From assembly GCA_029262115.1 (NCBI GenBank), contig JAJCZZ010000082.1, positions 1-64,000 on the forward strand: DNA of 64,000 nucleotides. The letters run 5' to 3'. Each line of letters starts with the position of its first letter. Positions within the stretch are counted from its first letter, which is position 1. The position numbers and the translations under genes were made by a program. This stretch comes from Gemmatimonadota bacterium (GTDB lineage: Bacteria; Gemmatimonadota; Gemmatimonadetes; Longimicrobiales; Gaopeijiaceae). A model generated the notes under the pieces. The model had not been told where the DNA came from, made no database searches, and worked only from the letters and a program-made list of their open reading frames with translations. Shown piece after piece: positions 26,011 to 34,790 of the stretch.

Positions 26011-28554
26011 CTAACGCCCGCCTTCCCCGAGCCGGGCGAGGAGCTGAGGCGCCGTCCGGGGGCGCCCTCGTCCGGACCCGCTCAGAGCCGTGGCGAGGAG
26101 AAAGGCGACGTCCGGGGGGGTCGCCGGCGGGAGCAACGCCGTGTCCGGTCCCTCTCCCCGTCGTATGCGGAGGGCGGTCAAAGCGGACGTGTTGGCGCGG
26201 AAGGGGTGTTGCCCCGACAGGCATTCGAAGAGAACGACCAGCAGGGCCCATACGTCCATCGCCGGCTCTGGATGGGCGCCGTCCAACGCTTCGGGTGAGA
26301 GGTAGGCTAGCGTCCCGACGAGGCCCCCGGTCCGGGTGAGCGCGCCGTCGAGGAACCCGTCGCGGACCCCGGGTCGGGGCGTGAACTCCCGTACGCCGCT
26401 CGCGCCGAACCTGGCGAGCCCGAAGTCCAACAGCTTCGGCGTATCCTCCCGCGTGAACCCCACGTTCGACGGCTTGATGTCCCGGTGGAGGATGCCGGCC
26501 GTGTGCAGCGCGTGGACCGCCGCCGCCAGCTTGCGAGCCATCTCCACTGCCTCCGCAGGGGGGATCGGTCCGGTCCGCGAGATCCGGTCACGCAGCGTTC
26601 CCCCCTCCAGATACTCCACCAGCAGAACCGGGGACCCACGCCAGCTCTCCACCCCGTAGATCGTGGCCAGGTGGGGGTGGGCGACCAGCGCCATGCTTCG
26701 AGCCTCCCGCCGAAGACGTCCCTCCCTTCCCGCGATCTGACCGCGGAGCGTCTTAATGGCCACGGCACGGTCCAGCCATTGGTCCACTCCGCGATACACG
26801 ACCCCCATACCACCCTCCCCGATCCGCTCTTCGACCCTGATCTTCCCGAACAGGAGCAGGGGTACGGAAGCCGGAACCATTGAGCCGCCGCAACGCCCGC
26901 ATCGTCTGCGGTCGGGGGGCCCGAGACCGCCACACTCGGTGCACTCGTGCCCGTTGCGCTCCCCCCCCTCTGGCACATCCGCCTCCCCTCGCCCACCGTC
27001 CCCGCGTGGCATCCGCAGCGCGAGGAGCTGCGCGACGCGTTGAAGCAGATCGACGTCTTCGCCTGTGTAGGGCTCTTCACTGCGTCGCTCGCCCAGCGCC
27101 AGCACCGCGTCGAGCTCCCCGTCCTCCCGGCGGACCGGAACCATCAAGGCGAACGGCGCCGGCCCGGTGACGGGACCGAGGGTCCCATCGCGCGTCCTGT
27201 CCAGGAGGACCACGTCACCCCCCTTCGCCAGAGCCGACCCCAGTGGCCCGTCCAGGTGGACGGACTCGAAGCCTCCCCCGACGGGGCTCAGGCCGCCGTC
27301 GCCGTCGGGGAGGAAGACGCGGACCGCGGTTGGCTGGAGGGCCCGCTCGATCTCCGACTCGACGATGTCGAAGAGGCGGGGAGCGGGGCGTTCCGAAGCG
27401 ATGCGATCCGCCAGGGAACCCAGGACCTCCCTCGCGCGATAGCGCTCCCGGAAGAAGCGCCGGTCGATGGCACGGAGAAGCGTGTGCCGCCAGGCGAACG
27501 CGCCGATCCCGCTGAGTACGAGAGCCGCGACACACAGGCCCATCCACCCCGAGAACAGGGAGGCCACGGTGCGGTCCCGGTTCACGGCCACCATGACCAC
27601 CAGGGCACCGACCGGAGCGAGCAGGAGGACATAGGCACCGTTGCGGGCGAGCAGGTACCAGACCGCCTGCCGGATCACAAGGCCGACGGACAGCGCCCGC
27701 CGACTCACCACCGCCCACGCCACCACCAGGGGCACGGAGAGGGCGCTGGCGTGGGCGACGCCGGTCCAGACCGGAACGACGTGCGATCGAGAGAGCACCT
27801 CCCGCGCCGTCGGCGATACCCCCCACGCGATCATGGAGAGAACGGCCGGTGTGAAGCCCAGCGCCACGCCCCAGAGCAGAAGGGCCGATCGCCGCCGATC
27901 CTGCGTGCCACCAAAGCGGGTCTTCCACGCGCCGTACGCGAGAGCCGGAAGCACCAGGGTCCAGAGCGTCAGCCAGAACAGACTTCCCGCAGCACCGGCC
28001 CCCACACCCTTGAGCGACGCCGCCACGCCTCCGAGCCCCCCGGCGTCCCCGGACGGAACGGGCACAGCCTCGACCAGGAACCAACTGCCGCCGAGGAAGA
28101 GGCTGGCCACACGGAAGGCGCGATCCACCCGCAACGCCGGCCCGAATCGAGTCCGGACCGGGAACCGGTGGACGAATGTCCAGAGAAAATACGGGAGGAA
28201 GGTGACGGGCCAGAGACGCCGGGCGACCTGAACCGCTGCGACCTCCGACCCGACCAGCCCCAGGTTCGCATACGCGCTGGCGGCCAGAAGGAAGACGACG
28301 CCCAGGGGGCGTGCCCTCGGATCTCCGCGGCCGGCCACGAGCAGCCACCCCCCCGCGGCCGTGGGGATGATCAGATACGCCAGCAGGATCGGGACGGGAG
28401 TGAACTGGCTCCCCGTGACGGCGCCCGCCCCGATCCGGGTGGCTGCCAGGCACACCCGGACCAGGGCCAGGGCAGAGAGGCCGCCGACGAGTACCCGCGA
28501 GGCGGAGACCCTCGGATCATCGAGCCTCAGTGGTGTTCCAGATACAGCGTGCAA
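26011..28554 (-). CDS. Membrane sensor kinase: 7TM-like region, GAF, zinc ribbon, serine/threonine kinase
   Basis: An 847-residue integral membrane protein. Residues about 20-345 contain seven or more hydrophobic helices, resembling sensor regions of histidine kinases. A helical connector (RRFFRERYRAREVLGSLADR) leads to a GAF-like domain at about 390-540. Next is a zinc ribbon, C-x2-C then C-x2-C (CTECGG, CGRCGG), at about 565-590, and a Hanks kinase to the end: IGEGGMGVVYRG, VAIKTLRG, HRDIKPSN, DFGLA. All catalytic residues are present. The start TTG 28554 overlaps the upstream gene by 28 bases. The design suggests a signal sensed in the membrane or by GAF driving Ser/Thr phosphorylation. 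Confidence 0.85.
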   Translation of the reverse strand: MHAVSGTPLRLDDPRVSASRVLVGGLSALALVRVCLAATRIGAGAVTGSQFTPVPILLAYLIIPTAAGGWLLVAGRGDPRARPLGVVFLLAASAYANLGLVGSEVAAVQVARRLWPVTFLPYFLWTFVHRFPVRTRFGPALRVDRAFRVASLFLGGSWFLVEAVPVPSGDAGGLGGVAASLKGVGAGAAGSLFWLTLWTLVLPALAYGAWKTRFGGTQDRRRSALLLWGVALGFTPAVLSMIAWGVSPTAREVLSRSHVVPVWTGVAHASALSVPLVVAWAVVSRRALSVGLVIRQAVWYLLARNGAYVLLLAPVGALVVMVAVNRDRTVASLFSGWMGLCVAALVLSGIGAFAWRHTLLRAIDRRFFRERYRAREVLGSLADRIASERPAPRLFDIVESEIERALQPTAVRVFLPDGDGGLSPVGGGFESVHLDGPLGSALAKGGDVVLLDRTRDGTLGPVTGPAPFALMVPVRREDGELDAVLALGERRSEEPYTGEDVDLLQRVAQLLALRMPRGDGGRGEADVPEGGERNGHECTECGGLGPPDRRRCGRCGGSMVPASVPLLLFGKIRVEERIGEGGMGVVYRGVDQWLDRAVAIKTLRGQIAGREGRLRREARSMALVAHPHLATIYGVESWRGSPVLLVEYLEGGTLRDRISRTGPIPPAEAVEMARKLAAAVHALHTAGILHRDIKPSNVGFTREDTPKLLDFGLARFGASGVREFTPRPGVRDGFLDGALTRTGGLVGTLAYLSPEALDGAHPEPAMDVWALLVVLFECLSGQHPFRANTSALTALRIRRGEGPDTALLPPATPPDVAFLLATALSGSGRGRPRTAPQLLARLGEGGR

Positions 28555-28964
28555 AGGGGCTCGGTGAGACGCGCGGTGTCCTCGTCGAAGGATGGGATGT
28601 CTCTCTCGATTCTCTCTCTCTCGTCCGCACTAAGCCGGTGCACGCCGCCGCCGGAGAAGATGGCCGTACAGAGCGCTCGGAGCTCCTCGAAGACCCTTCG
28701 TGTCACGGCTTCGAGTTGATGCGCGTCGACCGGGCCCGCTCCGTGCGCGCTCTCCAGTTCCTCGGCGAGCTCCACGATGGCCACGTAACACACCTCCCTC
28801 AGCACGCCCTCCCACGGTGTGTGGGGACGCTTCTCCAGGAAGGCTACAACGGTCAGCTCCGGAATCTGACGGAGATGCTGCAGCGCGTCCTCCTTCAGCC
28901 CCGTCCGTAACTCCGTGAGCAGCTTCCACGTCGTCTCATGTCGCACCGCGTTGATGTCGGCCAT
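28527..28964 (-). CDS. Small partner protein overlapping the membrane kinase gene
   Basis: I do not recognise this 145-residue soluble, helical protein. ATG 28964 is chosen because a GGAG lies about 10 bases upstream and the longer open frame looks artificial. Features include an aromatic/basic start (VRHETTWKLLTELRTGLKEDA), a CYVAIVELAEELESAHG helix and an acidic C-terminal half. There is no domain hit by eye, no metal motif and no signal peptide. Its end overlaps the kinase start by 28 bases, so it is probably translationally coupled and may be a regulator or substrate of that kinase. Confidence 0.65.
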   Translation of the reverse strand: MADINAVRHETTWKLLTELRTGLKEDALQHLRQIPELTVVAFLEKRPHTPWEGVLREVCYVAIVELAEELESAHGAGPVDAHQLEAVTRRVFEELRALCTAIFSGGGVHRLSADERERIERDIPSFDEDTARLTEPLCTLYLEHH

Positions 28965-29177
28965 CGGCCATGACTCCAGCGAGAGGGATGTCTCGGGGGG
29001 GACGCCGCCAAGGTCCGCGGCGGCGGTAGCTTGCAGACGCCCGGTACCCACCGCAACCCCGCGCACCCGGGCGGACGTCCGCTCGTGCCGACGGGAGCGA
29101 GCTTCGGTGGGGCCCCGTCGCCCCACCGCCCCACCGCCTCTTCGAGCTCCCCCAGCCCCCTCCGGCGGAAACATCCG

Positions 29178-29203
29178 ACTGGAAAGGACGTTTCAGCTGA
29201 AAG
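29178..29203. repeat. Palindromic repeat related to the queG insert
   Basis: GACTGGAAAGGACG followed by TTTCAGCTGAAA (29191-29202, perfect 12-bp palindrome). The block matches 20179-20204 in queG at all but four positions. It lies in the spacer between the kinase-partner gene and the AraC gene, so the element exists both inside a gene and outside one. Confidence 0.6.
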
Positions 29204-29326
29204 TTGCGACCAGGCCATGCCGGTCTGAGGGGAGTTCAAGGATGAGAGGCTGAAATTCGGCGATGCGGTACCGGTATCAGCCGATCCGGAGGGTGTACAT
29301 CGCCGAAGGCGAACGAAGGAGGAAGC

Positions 29327-29392
29327 ATACCCGAGCGGGAATTCGACGACGAGTACGCCGCCTACAAGCGTTCGGTACGGCGGTGGCTGTGA
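29327..29392 (+). pseudogene. C-terminal remnant of a small membrane methyltransferase-like gene
   Basis: The in-frame string IPEREFDDEYAAYKRSVRRWL then TGA (29390-29392) has the layout of the C-terminus of isoprenylcysteine methyltransferase-like proteins (EREF.DEY..Y...V.RW). Nothing upstream in this frame resembles the rest of that family. It overlaps the end of the antisense AraC gene. It is most likely a leftover gene end; the assignment from 20 residues is weak. Confidence 0.35.
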
Positions 29393-30180
29393 GGCGATGG
29401 GAAGCCACCGTGGTAGCGTCCCGGCGTCACGCCGAACATCTCCTTGAAGCGCGCGATGAAGGCGCTCGTGCTTCCGTAGCCCACGCGAAGCCCCACGGTG
29501 GTGACGGACCCGCCCTCCGCCAACAGTTCCACGGCTCGTAGGAGTCGGAGGCGTCGCCGCCAGCGCCCGACCGTCAGCCCCGTCTCGGCCATGAAGATCC
29601 GTTCCAGCGTCCGACGGCTCGCCCCCGCATCCCGGGCCAGCGCATCCACCCCGGCGTCGTCTCCCGGGCGGTCCAGGAGCCGTCGCGCAACCTGAAGCCC
29701 CCTCGGATCTTTCGGCAGCGACAGCCCGACCACCGCCCGGCGCTCCCGACTGAGGAGGTCGCGCATCATCGCGAGACACAGCGACTCATGGTCGTCGGCA
29801 CGACGGAGCCGCCCCAGGCGCACGGCGTGGAGGATCAGCTCCCTCAGGAGGGGGGACACCTCGATGGCATGACAGCCGGGTCCCAGGGGTGTCACTTCTC
29901 CGGGGTGGAAGTAGAGGGTGCGCAGCTCGACCCGTCCGGTTGTGGCGAGGTCGTGCTCCGTGCCGGAGGGGACCCACAGGGCGCGCTGGGGAGGGATCAG
30001 CCAGGCGCCTCCGTCCGCGAAGACGCGCATCACGCCGGATGCGGCGAAGATGAGCTGGTCCCAGTCGTGGGTGTGCACGCCCACCGCGTACCCGGGCGGA
30101 TAGGTGAATCCGAAGCAGCGTGCGAGGAGATCCGCCTCTGGTCGGTGTGCTTCTGCCTCGATGTGTCGGATTGACGGCAT
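29362..30180 (-). CDS. AraC family transcriptional regulator
   Basis: A 272-residue regulator starting at ATG 30180. The N-terminal cupin-type sensing domain is visible (YPPGYAVGVHTHDWDQLIFAASG, WLIPPQRALWVPSGTEHDL). The C-terminal double helix-turn-helix follows: DALARDAGASRRTLERIF, LRLLRAVELLAEG and VGYGSTSAFIARFKEMFGVTPGRY. Family members bind a small ligand in the cupin and regulate nearby genes. It diverges from the VOC/lipoprotein pair across a 93-base gap holding the palindromes CAATATTG (30188-30195) and TTGCGCAA (30193-30200). Confidence 0.9.
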   Translation of the reverse strand: MPSIRHIEAEAHRPEADLLARCFGFTYPPGYAVGVHTHDWDQLIFAASGVMRVFADGGAWLIPPQRALWVPSGTEHDLATTGRVELRTLYFHPGEVTPLGPGCHAIEVSPLLRELILHAVRLGRLRRADDHESLCLAMMRDLLSRERRAVVGLSLPKDPRGLQVARRLLDRPGDDAGVDALARDAGASRRTLERIFMAETGLTVGRWRRRLRLLRAVELLAEGGSVTTVGLRVGYGSTSAFIARFKEMFGVTPGRYHGGFPSPHSHRRTERL

Positions 30181-30273
30181 AATCTGACAATATTGCGCAA
30201 GCACGGCGAAGGTCTCAAGAGCTATCTTCGCCCCGGAGACCCGTTCCGCCCCATCTGCCCAGGTGCCGAGACC

Positions 30274-30657
30274 ATGGCCAACAACATCGCCTTCTTCGCC
30301 ATCCACGCCGATGACGTCCAGAGGGCCCGCCGATTCTACGAGCGGGTGTTCGACTGGCGATTCGAGGCGTGGGGGCCACCGGATTTCTACCTCATCACCA
30401 CCGGCTCGGGGGAGGACAGTCAGGTTCAAGGGGCGCTTCAGGGTCGACTGGAGCCCCTCGAAGGAAGGGGGATGCGCGGCTACGAGTGCAGCATCGCCGT
30501 GGACTCCGTCGACGAGACGGCGCACCGGATCGAGGAGCACGGAGGAACCATCACCCTGGAGAAGTCGGTCATCCCGGGCGTGGGCTGGCTGGTCAAGTTC
30601 CGGGACCCGGAGGGGAACGAGGCGGCGGCGGTGCGCTATGATCGGGAGGCCGAGTGA
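30274..30657 (+). CDS. VOC family (glyoxalase/bleomycin resistance-like) protein
   Basis: A single vicinal-oxygen-chelate domain of 127 residues. Two beta-alpha-beta-beta-beta units are readable: FFAIHADDVQRARRFYERVFDW, then GYECSIAVDSVDETAHRIEEHGGTI and GVGWLVKFRDPEGNEAAAVRYD. Metal-site positions fit His in FFAIHAD and Glu in PEGNEAA. Substrate and reaction cannot be given. The start follows the AraC divergent promoter region. Its stop overlaps the GTG of the next gene as GTGA. Confidence 0.85.
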   Translation: MANNIAFFAIHADDVQRARRFYERVFDWRFEAWGPPDFYLITTGSGEDSQVQGALQGRLEPLEGRGMRGYECSIAVDSVDETAHRIEEHGGTITLEKSVIPGVGWLVKFRDPEGNEAAAVRYDREAE

Positions 30658-31136
30658 GGATGCGGGCCGCAGCGGTCGCAGTGGCGGCGGTGGCCGTCAC
30701 CGGCTGTGGACCGGCCCCCGCCGATCCCGATGCCCGGAGCAGGGCCGATCCCACCGCCGAGGTCGCGGCGCTCCTGGACCGGTACCTTTCCGCGATCGAA
30801 GCCCGGGACACTGCGGAGATTCGGGCCGTGTACGCAGACGACGGGCGTTTTGTCTGGATCGAGGAGGGGGAGGTCCGTTACCGCTCCCCGGACGGGGTGT
30901 TGGTCGGCCTGGCCTCCTTCCCGCGGGGAACCGCCATCCGGACCGAACTCACCGGCCTCACCGTGGTCCCGCTCGGGAGGAGTGCGGCCCACGCGTGGGC
31001 CGGCTTCACCACTTCCGTGGGCGAGGGATCCGGCGCCTACTCGTTCGGAGGAGCCATCTCCTTTCTCACGGAGCGGATCGATGGCTCATGGCGGATCGTC
31101 GGAGGCCACACCTCGTCGCCCCGTGGGCCGCCCTGA
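30654..31136 (+). CDS. Lipoprotein with SnoaL/DUF4440-like domain
   Basis: A 160-residue lipoprotein from GTG 30654 (ATG 30660 is possible). It has a lipobox (AVAVTGC) and a mature NTF2-like fold of the SnoaL/DUF4440 kind: LLDRYLSAIEARDTAEIRAVYADDGRFVWI and a late SFLTERIDGSWRIVGGHTS strand pair. These domains bind small hydrophobic ligands or act as enzymes, and many remain uncharacterised. It is translationally coupled to the VOC gene, and both are probably under the divergent AraC regulator. Confidence 0.8.
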   Translation: MRMRAAAVAVAAVAVTGCGPAPADPDARSRADPTAEVAALLDRYLSAIEARDTAEIRAVYADDGRFVWIEEGEVRYRSPDGVLVGLASFPRGTAIRTELTGLTVVPLGRSAAHAWAGFTTSVGEGSGAYSFGGAISFLTERIDGSWRIVGGHTSSPRGPP

Positions 31137-31331
31137 CCCCAGCCCTCCCGCCGCCCCTGACCGCCGCCGTCCCGCCGCCTTTCCGTCACCGGGTCATCTC
31201 TGCCGGACGCCCCGCCCGGGCGTTGCTGAGTGCGGAGAGCGTCTCCCACAGACGCCGTGGAAAACCATGGCGGCCGACTTGGCCCGACGACGTTCTCGAG
31301 TTGAGAAGTCTCGCCCCGGGCTCATCGGCTC

Positions 31332-34300
31332 TCAGCCCAGCGCGTGCACCAGCCCGCGCGCATCGGCGATCACGGACGCCAGCAACTCCGGTGGAACCTC
31401 GGGCGCGCCGGCCAGGGCCAGACAGCGGCCGATCGAGGCCGCTTGCTCCGGCTCCATCACGCCCCTCGGCACGAGTTCCGAGTAGAGCCACACGGCGGCC
31501 GAACCGGGCTGCGGCGGTTCTTCGGCGCCCGCTGCGGCGGCCGCCGCGTGGAGCATGGCCGACGTAGCCAGCTCCAGGGCCTCGCCCCGCTCTCCTCCAT
31601 CCGCCAGGAGCTCGGCCGCACGGAGCTTGCGCTCTGCCGTCTGGGCCGCGGGGGCCGGCTCGGCCGCGCGCTGCCGGTCCAGGAGAACGCGCGCGCCGGC
31701 CACGGGAGACGCCGATCCGAGGCGGGACAACGCGGCCCAGCTGCGAGCCTCCACTACCGCCAGGGGAACGCCGGCTTCGAGCGCCGCAACGCGCTGTTCC
31801 ATGGCCGCGTCCACGCGCTCCGCTACCACCACCAGACCCCCGCCCATGGCGACCACGCGCTCGATGCCGTCGCCCACCGCCGACTGGAGCGCCGACAGGA
31901 TGGGAGCGAGGGACTCGTGGTCGTCCAGTACGCGCGGCTCCGCCCGGTCTTCCGCGGATAGCGCCTCGGCCACCGGGCCGGCCACTGGCTCCATCCCCGT
32001 CCCCGCCCCGCCGGCGGGCGACGTCGTCTCTCCGGCCGCGTCCTGCCGCTGCTCCTCCGCCTCGCCGTCAAGGCTGGTGATGACTGCTTCCACCATCTTC
32101 TTCGACACCCCCACGACGTCCTCGGTGGCTTCGTCGGTGACCACGTTGCGGAAGAGCTCCCGCTTGGCCGCGACCAGGCCCGCCACCCGCTCCTCATAGC
32201 TGTTCCGGGCCACCATCAGCACCGCCTGGACCCGCTGCCCCTGACCGAGCCGGTGCACGCGGGCAATCCGCTGCTCCAGCACGGCGGGGCTCCACGGCAC
32301 GTCGAGGTTCACCACCGCGCTGGCGGCCTGCAGGTTGAGACCCACCCCGCCGGCGTCCGTGGAGATGAACAGCTGGATCTCCGGGTCGTCGCGGAAGCGG
32401 TCGAGGAGAGCCCCCCGGCGGTGGGTCGGGACGCCCCCATGGAGCCGCAGCACGCCCAGTCCCAGCTTGCGCGCGACCCCCTCCGCCATGCGCGTCATCC
32501 GCTCCCACTGGGAAAAGACCACGACCTTGTGGCCGCCGTCGACGCACAGTTCCTCGAGGAGGTCCGCCAACTCGTCCAGCTTGGGCGAGCCCTCGCTCTC
32601 CTTATCCACGAGGCCCGCTGCATCGCACGCCATACGGGCGTTTTGCAGGGCCGCCATCAGCCGGTGCTCTTCAGTGGGCGTGAGGGGGCGCTTCTTCGCC
32701 ATCTGGGCGATGCGGCCGGCTGTGGCCATGGCGTCGTCGTGAAGCGCGCGTTGCCGCCGGTCGAGCTTTACGTCGAGCCGCACGTCGGTGCGCTCCGGGA
32801 GCTGCTCGCGCACCAGCGCGCGGTCGCGCCGCAGCATCACCGGCGCCAGGCGCCGGCGCAGTTCAGCAAGGTTGCGATAGCCGAGGACGCGCCCGGCGTC
32901 GTCGGTCACGTGGAAGTCCAGGAGGTAGCGCCAGAGCGGTCCGAGCACCCGGGGGTCCACGACCTGCATGACGCTGTACAGGTCCTCCAGGCGGTTCTCC
33001 AGAGGGGTGCCCGTGAGCACGAAGGCGAAGGGCGTCTCGATGGACTTCACCGCGGCCGCCGTCTTCGTACGCCAGTTCCGGATGCGTTGGGCCTCGTCCA
33101 GGATCAGGAGGTCCGGGACCAGCTCGGCGCGGATAGGATCGGCGTCCCGCAGCACCAACTCGTAGTTCACGATCGTGAACGGGGCGCGCTGGCGGTACAG
33201 CGCGCCCCGGGCCGCGGGCGGCCCCTCCACAACGACGGCGTCGACTCCCGTGAAGCGGCGGACCTCACGGGACCACTGGTGCTTCAGCGACGCGGGACAG
33301 ACGATCAGCGCCCGCCGCACCCCCTCGTGCTCCCGCAGCACTGACGCGGCCGCGATGGCCTGGAGCGTCTTGCCGAGCCCCCTGTCGTCTGCCAGGAGCG
33401 CCCGCCCCGCAGCCGCGAGGAAGGCCACGCCCTCCACCTGATAGGGGTAGAGGCGCGCGTCGACACCCGGCAGGAGGCCGCCCGAGCGGCGGATCGTGTC
33501 GGCGAGGGCCTCGGCCCGTACGCGGCGCGCTCCTTCCTCGACCAGCCGGCGGGCATGCGCCTCTACCTCGTCAGCCAGGATGACGTCGTCGCGACCCCGC
33601 GCCGCACGCTCCAGGCCCGGAAATGCCTCCAAGAGGGGCCCGCGGAGGAAGCCATCGCCGTCGAAGTGGCCGTCGAGCCAGGCCGGCGCGCCGCCGGCGG
33701 CCCTCCGGACCCGGATTCGCGGTGCGTCGGGCACGCCCCATTCCAGATGGACGACGCTCGTGGGCGGCCCTTGGCGGGCGTAGCGCTCGAAGGTCTTCGG
33801 CGCCTGCTTCCGTAGGCGGTGGCGCACGGCCTCGATATGCTTGCACGTGCCAAGGCGGTTCACCGCGAAGTCGGGGCACGTGCAGTGGTTGATCGGATCA
33901 GAGACGGAGCGTATCTGCACCCGATATGGGGGGCGGCCCTCGGCGGCTGAGGCCATGGAGCGGGCTTCCCAGGTGCCCAGCCACCGGTCGCCCGAGACAT
34001 GCTTCACCTCCACTTCGGAACGTCCGCGCTTCACCCGCGCCTCGACGGCGGCGCTCGCGGCGTCGTCCGCCTGCACCTCCGAGATGTCCTGTCGGGCGCC
34101 GTAAGCCAGGAGCGTGGCCACGGCGTGCTTGCAGGCCGGCTCCCAGTCGAAGGGGCAGTCGCAGTCGACGATCAGCTCGCTGTCCTCGTCCATGGACAGT
34201 TCTACCTGATAGCGGCCGGGCCGGGAGCCATCCACCGCCGACCACACCCGGGCGCCGTCCCAGCCCAGGTCGGTGACGCGGTTCTCCTTGAAATAGGCGA

Positions 34301-34394
34301 TGCCTCGGCGAACGATGGGCTCGGAGGCAAGGGTGGTGAGCCGTTCGGCGTCGTAGAGGAAGGGGTCCGTTCGCGGAGTGGCGAGATCGGGCAT
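31332..34394 (-). CDS. SWIM zinc finger-containing SNF2-family helicase
   Basis: A nucleic-acid translocase of about 1020 residues from ATG 34394. The N-terminus carries two SWIM-type zinc sites (CDCPFDWEPACKH and CTCPDFAVNRLGTCKH). The SNF2 core follows: motif I LLADDRGLGKTLQAIA, motif II LDEAQ, then VFSQWERMTRMAEGV and the late motif STDAGGVGLNLQAA with RIARVHRLGQGQRV. A C-terminal Ala/Glu-rich region of about 250 residues has no clear domain. Bacterial proteins of this type are linked to chromatin-like remodelling, RNA polymerase recycling or defence, but none is proven. No partner gene is in the same operon. Part of it is duplicated at about 39.9 kb. Confidence 0.9.
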   Translation of the reverse strand: MPDLATPRTDPFLYDAERLTTLASEPIVRRGIAYFKENRVTDLGWDGARVWSAVDGSRPGRYQVELSMDEDSELIVDCDCPFDWEPACKHAVATLLAYGARQDISEVQADDAASAAVEARVKRGRSEVEVKHVSGDRWLGTWEARSMASAAEGRPPYRVQIRSVSDPINHCTCPDFAVNRLGTCKHIEAVRHRLRKQAPKTFERYARQGPPTSVVHLEWGVPDAPRIRVRRAAGGAPAWLDGHFDGDGFLRGPLLEAFPGLERAARGRDDVILADEVEAHARRLVEEGARRVRAEALADTIRRSGGLLPGVDARLYPYQVEGVAFLAAAGRALLADDRGLGKTLQAIAAASVLREHEGVRRALIVCPASLKHQWSREVRRFTGVDAVVVEGPPAARGALYRQRAPFTIVNYELVLRDADPIRAELVPDLLILDEAQRIRNWRTKTAAAVKSIETPFAFVLTGTPLENRLEDLYSVMQVVDPRVLGPLWRYLLDFHVTDDAGRVLGYRNLAELRRRLAPVMLRRDRALVREQLPERTDVRLDVKLDRRQRALHDDAMATAGRIAQMAKKRPLTPTEEHRLMAALQNARMACDAAGLVDKESEGSPKLDELADLLEELCVDGGHKVVVFSQWERMTRMAEGVARKLGLGVLRLHGGVPTHRRGALLDRFRDDPEIQLFISTDAGGVGLNLQAASAVVNLDVPWSPAVLEQRIARVHRLGQGQRVQAVLMVARNSYEERVAGLVAAKRELFRNVVTDEATEDVVGVSKKMVEAVITSLDGEAEEQRQDAAGETTSPAGGAGTGMEPVAGPVAEALSAEDRAEPRVLDDHESLAPILSALQSAVGDGIERVVAMGGGLVVVAERVDAAMEQRVAALEAGVPLAVVEARSWAALSRLGSASPVAGARVLLDRQRAAEPAPAAQTAERKLRAAELLADGGERGEALELATSAMLHAAAAAAGAEEPPQPGSAAVWLYSELVPRGVMEPEQAASIGRCLALAGAPEVPPELLASVIADARGLVHALG

Positions 34395-34517
34395 GAAAGG
34401 GCCTGCCGGGGTGGGAGCCGCGAGTCGAGGACGGAAGATGGAAAGCGGGAGGCCGGGGAACAACGGCGCCGGCGGTGTGGTCCCCCCGGCGCGTGGTGGC
34501 GCCCACCCTACGAACGT

Positions 34518-34790
34518 CTACGGCTTCAACTCTCGGACCACCCTGAAACCCTACGTAGCGGTCGCCGGCGAGCCCCCAAGGGCCCTTGGTGTTAATCGGC
34601 TTCCGCCCCGCCGACCGTATCTCCCACGCGGACGACGCCGAGGACCCGCCGCGCCAAACATGGACCGTGCAGGTGCCGTCCTCCCAGTATGGTGAGACAT
34701 CCAGGCGCGGCGCGCCGTCGGTCGGGCCGACGTCGTTGCCTCGATAGTAGCAGTCGGACACCCACTCGTACGCGTTGCCCATCATGCCGG
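34518..34790 (-). pseudogene. C-terminal remnant of a formylglycine-generating enzyme-like gene
   Basis: MMGNAYEWVSDCYYRGND at about 34733-34785, then VWRGGS and IRSAGR, are the C-terminal motifs of the FGE/SUMF1-like fold (GN.WEW, RGGSW...R...R). The expected ending GFRVVRELKP then TAG (34518) is present but in a shifted frame, so an indel lies near 34560. The N-terminal half is missing; at about 34790 the sequence joins the propeller gene. It is a truncated copy; whether the break reflects decay or assembly error is open. Confidence 0.6.

Noticed and set aside
26947-28719. 590-residue plus-strand open frame opposite the membrane kinase gene
   Set aside because: Arg/Pro/Gly/Glu-rich composition and no motif; a shadow of the kinase gene's codon usage.
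31137-31331. Gene between the SnoaL-like lipoprotein and the SNF2 gene
   Set aside because: Open frames here are short, Pro/Arg-rich and lack starts with ribosome sites; the 195 bases look non-coding.
32253-33344. 363-residue plus-strand open frame inside the SNF2 gene
   Set aside because: Antisense to intact helicase motifs; no start signal or family features.
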